A DNA stretch of 64,000 nucleotides from Lysobacterales bacterium (GTDB lineage: Bacteria; Pseudomonadota; Gammaproteobacteria; Xanthomonadales; UBA2363). Positions 27,588-34,235 of this stretch are shown here, one piece after another. The number at the start of each line of letters is the position of its first letter. Position 1 is the stretch's first letter. A program made the position numbers and the translations under genes. The stretch covers positions 1-64,000 of the forward strand of contig JAHCAT010000014.1 in the NCBI GenBank assembly GCA_019634735.1. Reading direction: 5' to 3'. The notes below the pieces were generated by a model. The model worked only from the letters and a program-made list of their open reading frames with translations, did no database searches and had not been told where the DNA came from.

Positions 27588-28663
27588 CGGGCCGCCTCGC
27601 GCCGGCCGGCCAGCCAGGCGAGTGCGCGGCCGGGATCGGCGGCAACCCGCTCACCGTCGCGCAGGCCGGCCAGGATCTCGATCAGCTCATCGTGACGATG
27701 GCCGACCCGCACCTGGCGCAGCGCAACGCCGGCCTCGTCGACCACGTAGACCGCGACCACCTCGCTGCGCCTGACCAGGACGCGCTCGGGCAGCAGCAGG
27801 CGCTCACCCTCGCCCAGGGCGAAAGCGACCTTGGCGATCATCCCCGGGTGCAGCCCGGTGTCGGCTTCGGGCAACTCGATCCGGACCCGGAAGCTGTGGC
27901 TGCCGGGGTCGGCATAGGGGAACACCACCACGCGATCGGCCCGGACCCTGCGACCGTCGTCCAGCAGCACCCAGGCCTGGCCCTGCGCGCGGATCGCGGC
28001 GATGTCGCTCTGCGGCACCTGGACCTGCACGCGCAGCCGGTCCAGCGAAAGCCCGGAGACCAGCGGCTGGCCCGGCTGCACGGCCTCGCCGACCTCGACG
28101 TGGCGCTCGGTGAGGATGCCCGGATACGGGGCCCGGATCACCGTGTAATCGACCTGCTCGCCGGCTTCGCGGACGGCGGCCCGGGCCGCGTCGAGGCGGG
28201 CGCGCTCGGCATCGCGGCGGGCGACGGCCTGGTCCAGCTGGCTGCGCGCGACCAGGCGCCGTTCGTAGACCTCGGCAATCCGCCGGTGTTCCGCCTCGGC
28301 TTCGGTGAACGCGGCCTGCGCCGCGGCGAGTGCCGCCTGGGCCTGACGCGCGCCACTGCGCTGCTCGACGTCGGTGAATCGCACCACCACCGCGCCGGCC
28401 TCGACGTAATCGTTGACGTCGTAGGGCAATTCCAGCACCCGGCCACGGGTCTGCGCAGACAGCGTGGCCTGGTGGACGGCCTCGACCACACCGTCCCAGA
28501 CGCGCTCGCGGGGCACGGCGACCGCCCGCACCTCAAGGGTCGCAAGGTCCGGCGCCTCCGCGACGGGTCGCACCGGGCCGCTGTCCTGCGCGCAGGCGGC
28601 CAGCGTCATCGCGGCGATCACACCCGTCCAGCGCGGCAGGGCCCGCACGCCGACGCCGCTCAC
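27584..28663 (-). CDS. RND efflux periplasmic adaptor (membrane fusion lipoprotein)
   Basis: A 359-residue HlyD-type adaptor linking the RND permease to an outer membrane channel. A lipoprotein signal ends in LAAC (Cys24). After it come the biotinyl-lipoyl half-motif VEAVHQATLSAQTRGRVLEL, a helical hairpin (about residues 90-155), the second lipoyl half VIRAPYPGILTERHVEVGE, and beta-barrel and membrane-proximal domains. The frame is open far upstream. The GTG at 28663 overlaps the stop of the DUF2892 gene (GTGA) and starts the lipoprotein signal, so I take it as the start. It ends with an ATGA overlap into the pump gene. Confidence 0.9.
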   Translation of the reverse strand: MSGVGVRALPRWTGVIAAMTLAACAQDSGPVRPVAEAPDLATLEVRAVAVPRERVWDGVVEAVHQATLSAQTRGRVLELPYDVNDYVEAGAVVVRFTDVEQRSGARQAQAALAAAQAAFTEAEAEHRRIAEVYERRLVARSQLDQAVARRDAERARLDAARAAVREAGEQVDYTVIRAPYPGILTERHVEVGEAVQPGQPLVSGLSLDRLRVQVQVPQSDIAAIRAQGQAWVLLDDGRRVRADRVVVFPYADPGSHSFRVRIELPEADTGLHPGMIAKVAFALGEGERLLLPERVLVRRSEVVAVYVVDEAGVALRQVRVGHRHDELIEILAGLRDGERVAADPGRALAWLAGRREAAR

Positions 28664-28863
28664 TTGAACGCGCACCCGGACCGCACGCCCAGCGACGCGA
28701 GCACCCGCGCCGCCGGGCAGAACCCGGTGAATGCCGACTGCAGCAGGTTCAGACCGACGAAGGCGGTCAGCAGCAGCCACCAGGGCGAGACGAAGTGGAC
28801 CAGCGCGACGCTGGCGAGGATCATCGTGCCGGCGAAGGCGAAGATGGCGCGGTCGATGTTCAT
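28660..28863 (-). CDS. DUF2892 (YgaP-like) inner membrane protein
   Basis: A 67-residue membrane protein with two hydrophobic helices (AIFAFAGTMILASVAL and WWLLLTAFVGLNLLQSAF) and the family ending GFCPAARVLASLGVRSGCAF, carrying two cysteines. DUF2892 proteins form the membrane part of YgaP-type rhodaneses and often sit in sulfide-oxidation operons. Here the soluble rhodanese is encoded separately on the opposite arm. The protein is coupled to the RND adaptor by a four-base overlap and follows the sulfide:quinone oxidoreductase after 54 bases. Confidence 0.9.
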   Translation of the reverse strand: MNIDRAIFAFAGTMILASVALVHFVSPWWLLLTAFVGLNLLQSAFTGFCPAARVLASLGVRSGCAFK

Positions 28864-28917
28864 GACGGATTCCTTGGGTTCCTGGCGGGGGTTCGGGCGG
28901 AGGCTGGGGCGATGCGA

Positions 28918-30189
28918 TCAGGGCTTCAGGCGGAAGATGCCCAGCGCCCGCATCACATACTTCTCGTAGACCGGCTCGACGTTGCCGGTGCGCATCTTGC
29001 GGAGGAAATACTTCTCGAAGGCGATCTTCGCCAGATGCACCCACTTGCCCACCCGGGCCCAGGTGACGTTACGTGGCGGGATCTGCGGCAGTGCCACGAA
29101 GGCGGCGCCGGTATCGCCCATGTCGGCGAGGCAGATGGCGTTCCAGGTGGCGCGCGCCGCGGGCGATTGGCCGTCCAGTTGCAACCGGATGTTCTCGCAC
29201 ACCGCGGTCACCATCGATTCGATCATGTATCCGGTCTTGGGTGCGCCGGTCGGCACCGGGGTGACTTCGACCGGCGGGATCGCGACGCAGACGCCGACCG
29301 CGTAGATGTTGGGGAACTGCGGATGGCGCTGGTGCGCGTCGATCGGAACGAAGCCGCGCGCGTTGCCCAGTCCGGGCGCCGCGCGCACGGCATCGACGCC
29401 AGTGAAGGCCGGCATGACCATCCGGAACACTGCCGGCGCGGCGCCCTGCCGCAGCACGGCACCCTGGTCGTCCAGCTGTTCGTAATGCACCGCCTCGCCG
29501 TCCAGCGCGGTGATCCGGGCATTGGCGATCCACTGGATATGGCGCTGCCGGAACTGGTGTTCGAGCAGCCCCCGGGAATCACCCACCCCGCCCAGGCCCA
29601 TGTGGCCGATCCAGGGTTCCGGGGTGATGAAGGTGATCGGCACCCGGTCGCGAATCCGTCGCCTGCGCAGGTCGGCATCGAGGATCATCGCGTATTCGTA
29701 CGCCGGGCCGAAGCAACTCACGCCCGGGGCGGCGCCGACCACCACCGGGCCGGGCGCGTCCACGAAACGCTGGTAGTCCTGCCAGGTGGCGAGCGCATGC
29801 GGCGTCGTGCAGATCGAATGGCTGTGCGCGTCGGGTCCCAGGCCGGGCACCTCATCGAAGGCCAGGCGAGGTCCGGTGGCCACCACAAGAAAGTCGTAGG
29901 CGATCGGGGCGCCGTCGCGCAACTCCACCTGGCTGCCGCCCGGATCGATCCGCGCCGCGCCGGCGCTGACCAGCCTGATGTCGTGACGCGCCAGGGGCGT
30001 GGCGATCTCCACCTCGATGGCCTTGGCGGTGCGCCAGCCCACCGCTACCCAGGGATTGGACGGCGTGAACGAAAAGCGGTCGGTCTCGGCGACCACGGTG
30101 ATGCGGTGGTGCTTGCCGAGGGTCTTGCGAAGCTCATAGGCTGCGCTCATGCCGCCGACACCCGCCCCCAGTACAACGATGTGCGCCAT
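28918..30189 (-). CDS. sqr: Sulfide:quinone oxidoreductase-type flavoprotein
   Basis: A 423-residue FAD enzyme that oxidises sulfide to persulfide or polysulfide and passes electrons to the quinone pool. The N-terminal FAD fingerprint is IVVLGAGVGGMSAAYEL. Three cysteines match the canonical redox set: Cys127 (SICTTPH), Cys159 (VSCFGPAYEY) and Cys301 (GVCVAIPP). The C-terminus is amphipathic and basic, fitting membrane attachment. GGGAGG lies before the ATG at 30189. It heads the leftward operon and is divergent from the rhodanese/repressor pair, sharing a 91-base promoter region. Confidence 0.9.
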   Translation of the reverse strand: MAHIVVLGAGVGGMSAAYELRKTLGKHHRITVVAETDRFSFTPSNPWVAVGWRTAKAIEVEIATPLARHDIRLVSAGAARIDPGGSQVELRDGAPIAYDFLVVATGPRLAFDEVPGLGPDAHSHSICTTPHALATWQDYQRFVDAPGPVVVGAAPGVSCFGPAYEYAMILDADLRRRRIRDRVPITFITPEPWIGHMGLGGVGDSRGLLEHQFRQRHIQWIANARITALDGEAVHYEQLDDQGAVLRQGAAPAVFRMVMPAFTGVDAVRAAPGLGNARGFVPIDAHQRHPQFPNIYAVGVCVAIPPVEVTPVPTGAPKTGYMIESMVTAVCENIRLQLDGQSPAARATWNAICLADMGDTGAAFVALPQIPPRNVTWARVGKWVHLAKIAFEKYFLRKMRTGNVEPVYEKYVMRALGIFRLKP

Positions 30190-30215
30190 CACCGACCTCC
30201 CTGGCAACCCACGGG

Positions 30216-30244
30216 TTGCACCTGGATTAGATGTTTCTTATATT
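30216..30244 (+). promoter_or_regulatory. Sigma-70-type promoter for rhodanese/arsR operon
   Basis: On the plus strand, -35 TTGCAC (30216-30221), a 17-base spacer and -10 TATATT (30239-30244). The -10 lies on the same bases as the -10 of the opposing sqr promoter. Direct repeats ATTAG at 30226 and 30242 may belong to the repressor site. Confidence 0.65.
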
Positions 30245-30267
30245 AGGCCCTGCTAAGCCAAAGTCAA
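30240..30267 (-). promoter_or_regulatory. Sigma-70-type promoter for sqr operon
   Basis: On the minus strand, -35 TTGACT (30267-30262), a 16-base spacer and -10 TAATAT (30245-30240), in an AT-rich patch that is unusual for this genome. The start of transcription should be near 30233, about 44 bases before the sqr ATG. Confidence 0.65.
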
Positions 30268-30280
30268 GGGGAACCCCAGC

Positions 30281-30667
30281 ATGACAGTCACCGCTTCCGA
30301 ACTGGTCGCCACGGCCCGCGCCGCGATCCGCGAGGTCGCGCCCGCCGACTGCGTTGCGCTGCGGCCGCGCCCGGTACTGATCGACGTCCGGGAGCCCGCT
30401 GAATTCCAGGAGGCACACCTGCCCGACGCCATCAACCTGCCTCGCGGCGTGCTGGAGTTCCAGGTCGATGCGCATCCGGCGATGGGCTGCGCCACGGCCG
30501 CCGCGCTCGCCGATCGCCACCAGCCGGTGCTGCTGTACTGCCGCTCCGGCGGCCGCTCCGCGCTCGCTGCGCAGAGCCTGGCCGCCATGGGATTCACCGA
30601 CGTGCGTTCCGTCGCTGGCGGCATCCAGGCCTGGCTGGAGGCGAGGCTGCCCGTGGTGCGTCCATGA
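30281..30667 (+). CDS. Single-domain rhodanese (sulfurtransferase)
   Basis: A 128-residue rhodanese. After a short leader come LIDVREPAEFQEAHLPDA and the active loop LYCRSGGRSALAA, whose cysteine takes up sulfane sulfur, then SVAGGIQAWLE. It should move persulfide sulfur from sulfide:quinone oxidoreductase or glutathione persulfide to thiols in the cytoplasm. AAGGGGA precedes the ATG by about eight bases. The stop overlaps the start of the ArsR regulator gene (ATGA). Confidence 0.92.
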   Translation: MTVTASELVATARAAIREVAPADCVALRPRPVLIDVREPAEFQEAHLPDAINLPRGVLEFQVDAHPAMGCATAAALADRHQPVLLYCRSGGRSALAAQSLAAMGFTDVRSVAGGIQAWLEARLPVVRP

Positions 30668-30999
30668 GCACCGCGACCCGGCCAACCGGGGATCCGGCGT
30701 TGCCCGACCCGGAGGCGATGCGCGCCCACGCTGCCGATGCCGCGCGCCTGCTCAAGGCGCTGGCCAACGATCGGCGCCTGATGATCCTGTGCCTGCTGGT
30801 GGGTGGCGAGCTCAGCGTCGGCGAGATCAATGCCCGGGTGGACCTCAGCCAGTCGGCCCTGTCCCAGCACCTGGCGGTGCTGCGCGAGGAGCAGCTGGTC
30901 CGGACCCGCCGCGAGGCGCAGACCATCTACTACAGCCTTGCCGATGGCCCGGTGCATGCGCTGATCGAGACGCTGCATGGGATCTACTGCGCTGCCTAG
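30664..30999 (+). CDS. ArsR-family repressor of BigR/SqrR persulfide-sensing type
   Basis: A 111-residue winged-helix repressor: LLKALANDRRLMILCLL, recognition helix LSQSALSQHLAVLRE, wing VRTRREAQTIYYSL. Cys43 and Cys109 occupy the positions of the two cysteines that form a tetrasulfide link in SqrR and BigR and release DNA. The arsenic and cadmium sites of ArsR/CadC are absent. It is co-transcribed with rhodanese and probably represses both arms of this module. The stop codon TAG (30997-30999) and the last residues lie at the edge of an inverted-repeat element, so the C-terminus may have been altered by its insertion. Confidence 0.88.
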   Translation: MSTATRPTGDPALPDPEAMRAHAADAARLLKALANDRRLMILCLLVGGELSVGEINARVDLSQSALSQHLAVLREEQLVRTRREAQTIYYSLADGPVHALIETLHGIYCAA

Positions 31000-31180
31000 C
31001 CCGGATGTTTCCTGAGGACGTAGAGCGAGGCCGTCGAGATCGCGTCGTGGTGCGGGCGGCGGACCGTTGGACAGTGAAGGCATAGCCGACACCATGTCGA
31101 ACCAGCCAACGGAAGCAGACCGCGCCAGGGCGCGAAGATCGGCGGCCGCAGTAGCGGTCTCAAGAAACATCCGGGCCAGG
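30995..31180. mobile_element. MITE-like element with 22-base terminal inverted repeats
   Basis: The left arm (30995-31016) and the reverse complement of the right arm (31159-31180) agree at 20 of 22 bases; the core GCCCGGATGTTTC is identical. The 186-base unit encodes no transposase and carries short frames without ribosome sites, the hallmarks of a miniature inverted-repeat element. The left arm contains the repressor stop codon TAG. No clear target duplication is visible. I cannot assign an IS family without a database. Confidence 0.6.
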
Positions 31181-31314
31181 GTAGGCCTGGCCAATTCGGA
31201 GCTTCCCGCGGCCCCTGAATGAGCCGGCGCAGGTAGGCCCGCAAGTGCAGGATTCATCCGGGCTCGATCATTTGCCGGCCCCGGCGACCCAGGGCTGGCG
31301 ACCAGGAGATTGCC

Positions 31315-32043
31315 ATGCTGTTCCGCCAACTGTTCGATGCCGAGTCCAGCACCTGGACCTACCTGGTCGCCTCCGGGCCCGGCCGTGAAGCGCTGATCAT
31401 CGATCCCTGCAAGGCCAACCTCGACCAGTACCTGCGGCTGGTGGACGAGCTTGACCTGCGCCTGGTGCGCGCCATCGACACCCACACCCATGCCGACCAC
31501 GTCACGGCGCTGGGCGACCTGCAGGACGCCACCGGCTGCGCGACGGTGATGGGCGAGCACACGCGCGCCGAGTGCGTCAGCGAGCGTGTCCGCGAAGGCG
31601 ACATGCTGGATGTCGACGGCATCCGCCTGCAGGCGCTGTACACGCCGGGCCACACCGACGAGTCCTTCAGTTTCCTGCTCGAGCCGGAGCGGCCGCGCGC
31701 GGTGTTCACCGGCGACGTCCTGCTGATCCGCGGTACCGGCCGGACGGACTTCCAGAACGGAGACGCCGGTCGTTCGTACGATTCGATCACGCAGACCCTG
31801 TTCGCCCTACCCGACCGGACCCTGGTCTACCCGGCGCACGATTACAAGGGCGAGACCTGCTCCAGCATCGGCGAGGAGAAGCGCCACAACCCGCGCATCG
31901 CCGGCAGGTCCCGGGAACAGTACATCCGGCTCATGGCCGAGCTCGACCTGCCGAAGCCGAAACTCATCGACATCGCGGTGCCGGCCAACCTGCGCTGCGG
32001 GCGCAACGCGCCTGCGGCGCAGGGTTCGGCGCCGCAGGGCTGA
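31315..32043 (+). CDS. Persulfide dioxygenase (ETHE1/Blh-type metallo-beta-lactamase fold)
   Basis: A 242-residue iron enzyme that oxidises glutathione persulfide to sulfite. The metal-binding signature THTHADH is followed by TPGHTDESFSF, the ETHE1-specific GRTDFQNGD and the last ligand region YPAHDYKGET. AGGAGA precedes the ATG by six bases. It completes the sulfide pathway with sulfide:quinone oxidoreductase and rhodanese. It is 315 bases beyond the repressor gene, with the inverted-repeat element between, so it may use its own promoter or read-through. The end (APAAQGSAPQG) is low complexity and seems species-specific. Confidence 0.92.
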   Translation: MLFRQLFDAESSTWTYLVASGPGREALIIDPCKANLDQYLRLVDELDLRLVRAIDTHTHADHVTALGDLQDATGCATVMGEHTRAECVSERVREGDMLDVDGIRLQALYTPGHTDESFSFLLEPERPRAVFTGDVLLIRGTGRTDFQNGDAGRSYDSITQTLFALPDRTLVYPAHDYKGETCSSIGEEKRHNPRIAGRSREQYIRLMAELDLPKPKLIDIAVPANLRCGRNAPAAQGSAPQG

Positions 32044-32063
32044 GCGCCCCCACGATCGCCGGT

Positions 32064-34073
32064 TCAGCCGCGCGTGGTTCCGGCGACCCGCCGAAGCGCC
32101 GCCACCACCGCGTCCACGGTGATCCCGAAGTGCTCGAACAGCCGGGCGGCGGGGGCCGAAGCGCCGAACCGGTCCATGCCGATCACGGCACCATCCAGAC
32201 CGACGTAGCGCCACCAGCCGTCCGGGTGGGCGGCCTCGACCGCAACCCGGGCCCGGCACCAGCTCGGCAGCACGCCCTCGCGGTACTCCAGCGGCTGGCT
32301 CTCGAACACGCTGGTGCACGGCATCGACACCACCCGCACGCCCAGTTCGCCGTCCAGCGCCCGCGCCGCCGCCATCGCCAGCTCGACCTCGGAGCCGGTG
32401 GCGATGACGATCGCCTCGACCTTGGCACCGGCCGGGTCCCGCAGGATGTAGCCGCCCCGCGCGGCCGCGGCCAGGGTGTCGGCATCGCGCGGCTGGCAGA
32501 CCAGGTTCTGGCGCGAGAACACCAGGCAGGTCGGGCCGTCGCGGCGCTCGATCGCGCGCTGCCAGGCGATCGCGCTCTCCACCGCGTCGGCCGGCCGCCA
32601 GACCTCGTTGCCGGGAATGCAGCGCAGCGACGGCAGGTGTTCGACCGGCTGGTGCGTGGGGCCGTCCTCGCCCAGGCCGATCGAGTCGTGGGTATAGACA
32701 TGGATCGCCGGCGCAGGGATCAGCGCGCTCATGCGTACGGCGTTGCGCGCGTAGTCGGAGAACACCAGGAAGGTGGCGTCGTACGGGATGAAGCCGCCAT
32801 GCAGGGCCAGGCCGTTGGCGATCGCGGTCATGCCGAACTCGCGCACCCCGTAGTAGACGTAGTTGCCGCGCGCCGGATCGGCGTTGACGTCGACCGCACC
32901 CTTCCAGAGGGTGAGATTGCTGTGCGCCAGGTCGGCGGAGCCGCCGATCAGCTCGGGCAGCAGCGGTGCCAGCGCTTCGATCGCCTGCTGGCTGGCCTTG
33001 CGCGAGGCGACCTCGGGAAGCCGGGCCTGGACATCGGCGACGAACGCCTGCGCACGCTCGGCGAAGTCCTCGGGCAGCTCGCCGGCCAGGCGCCTGCGCA
33101 GCTCCGCGGCCAGCTCGGGATAGACCCGTGCGTAGGCCTCGAACTGGCGGTGCCATTCCTTGCTGCGCATGCCGCCAGCCAGGCGTGCGTCCCAGGCGGC
33201 GCGGATCTCGCCGGGCACCTCGAACGGCGGGTGCGGCCAGCCCAGGGCCTGGCGCGCGCCGGCGACCTCCTCGGTTCCCAGCGGCGCACCGTGCGAGCTT
33301 TCCTTGCCGGCCTTGGTCGGGGCGCCGTAGCCGATCACCGTGCGGCAGCAGATCAGGGTCGGCCGCTCGTCCTGGGCCTGGGCCGAGACGATCGCTGCCT
33401 TGATCGCCTCGGGGTTGTGCCCGTCGATCTCGGGGATCACCTGCCAGCCATAGGACTCGAAGCGCTTGACCGTCTCGTCGGTGAACCAGCCGCGGACGTC
33501 GCCGTCGATGGAGATGCCGTTGTCGTCGTAGAAGGCGATCAGCTTGCCGAGCTTCAGGGTGCCGGCCAGCGAGGCGACCTCGTGGGAGATGCCCTCCATC
33601 AGGCAGCCGTCGCCCAGGAACACCCAGGTGTAGTGGTCGACGATGGCGTGCTCCGGGCGGTTGTAGCGCGCCGCCAGCAGCTTCTCGGCCAGTGCCATGC
33701 CGACGGCGTTGGCCAGGCCCTGGCCGAGCGGGCCGGTGGTGGTCTCCACGCCCGGCGTCTCATGCGCCTCCGGATGGCCGGGCGTCTTGCTGTGCAATTG
33801 CCGGAAATTGCGCAGCTCGGCCAGCGGCAGGTCGTAGCCGGACAGGTGCAGCAGGGCATACACCAGCATCGAGCCATGGCCGTTGGAGACCACGAAGCGG
33901 TCGCGGTCGGGCCAGCCCGGCTCGCCCGGATCGTGGCGCAGGAAGTCGTTCCAGAGCACCTCTGCGATGTCGGCCATGCCCATCGGCATGCCGGGATGGC
34001 CGGACTTGGCCGCCTCCACGGCATCCATTGCGAGGGCGCGGACGGCATTGGCGAGGTCGCGTCGGCTGGGCAT
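32064..34073 (-). CDS. tkt: Transketolase
   Basis: A 669-residue thiamine-diphosphate enzyme moving two-carbon units in the pentose phosphate pathway. The thiamine site [18 protein letters not shown] with DDNGISIDG is present, as are SGHPGMPMG near the N-terminus, [12 protein letters not shown], and the pyrimidine-domain stretch around [15 protein letters not shown]. Length and layout are standard. It converges on the persulfide dioxygenase gene (20-base gap) and is divergent from the SpoIID-domain gene. Confidence 0.97.
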   Translation of the reverse strand: MPSRRDLANAVRALAMDAVEAAKSGHPGMPMGMADIAEVLWNDFLRHDPGEPGWPDRDRFVVSNGHGSMLVYALLHLSGYDLPLAELRNFRQLHSKTPGHPEAHETPGVETTTGPLGQGLANAVGMALAEKLLAARYNRPEHAIVDHYTWVFLGDGCLMEGISHEVASLAGTLKLGKLIAFYDDNGISIDGDVRGWFTDETVKRFESYGWQVIPEIDGHNPEAIKAAIVSAQAQDERPTLICCRTVIGYGAPTKAGKESSHGAPLGTEEVAGARQALGWPHPPFEVPGEIRAAWDARLAGGMRSKEWHRQFEAYARVYPELAAELRRRLAGELPEDFAERAQAFVADVQARLPEVASRKASQQAIEALAPLLPELIGGSADLAHSNLTLWKGAVDVNADPARGNYVYYGVREFGMTAIANGLALHGGFIPYDATFLVFSDYARNAVRMSALIPAPAIHVYTHDSIGLGEDGPTHQPVEHLPSLRCIPGNEVWRPADAVESAIAWQRAIERRDGPTCLVFSRQNLVCQPRDADTLAAAARGGYILRDPAGAKVEAIVIATGSEVELAMAAARALDGELGVRVVSMPCTSVFESQPLEYREGVLPSWCRARVAVEAAHPDGWWRYVGLDGAVIGMDRFGASAPAARLFEHFGITVDAVVAALRRVAGTTRG

Positions 34074-34198
34074 CGGGATCGACTCCTGGCCGCGGCGGCG
34101 GCATTGGGGGCGGCCATTGTCGCCGACCCGGGCCGGCAGCCCAAGCCGGGGCGTGCGCCTTGTGTGACCGGTCCGCCGGAATGCGGCCTCCGGGCAAG

Positions 34199-34206
34199 GC
34201 TAGACT
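34199..34206 (+). promoter_or_regulatory. GCTAGACT box ahead of the SpoIID-domain gene
   Basis: Same octamer as at 21683 and (minus strand) 50403; it ends 29 bases before the ATG at 34236. Candidate -10 element; no clear -35. Confidence 0.35.
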
Positions 34207-34235
34207 CGCCTGGGCGACCCGCCGGGAGGGGCGGC

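Noticed and set aside
24201..27695. Open frame of 1164 codons opposite the RND pump gene
   Set aside because: Histidine/glutamine/arginine-rich shadow of the pump codons with no fold or ribosome site.
31000..31244. 82-codon frame on the minus strand across the inverted-repeat element as a transposase remnant
   Set aside because: No DDE or HTH pattern and no ribosome site; it simply reads through the element and its flank.
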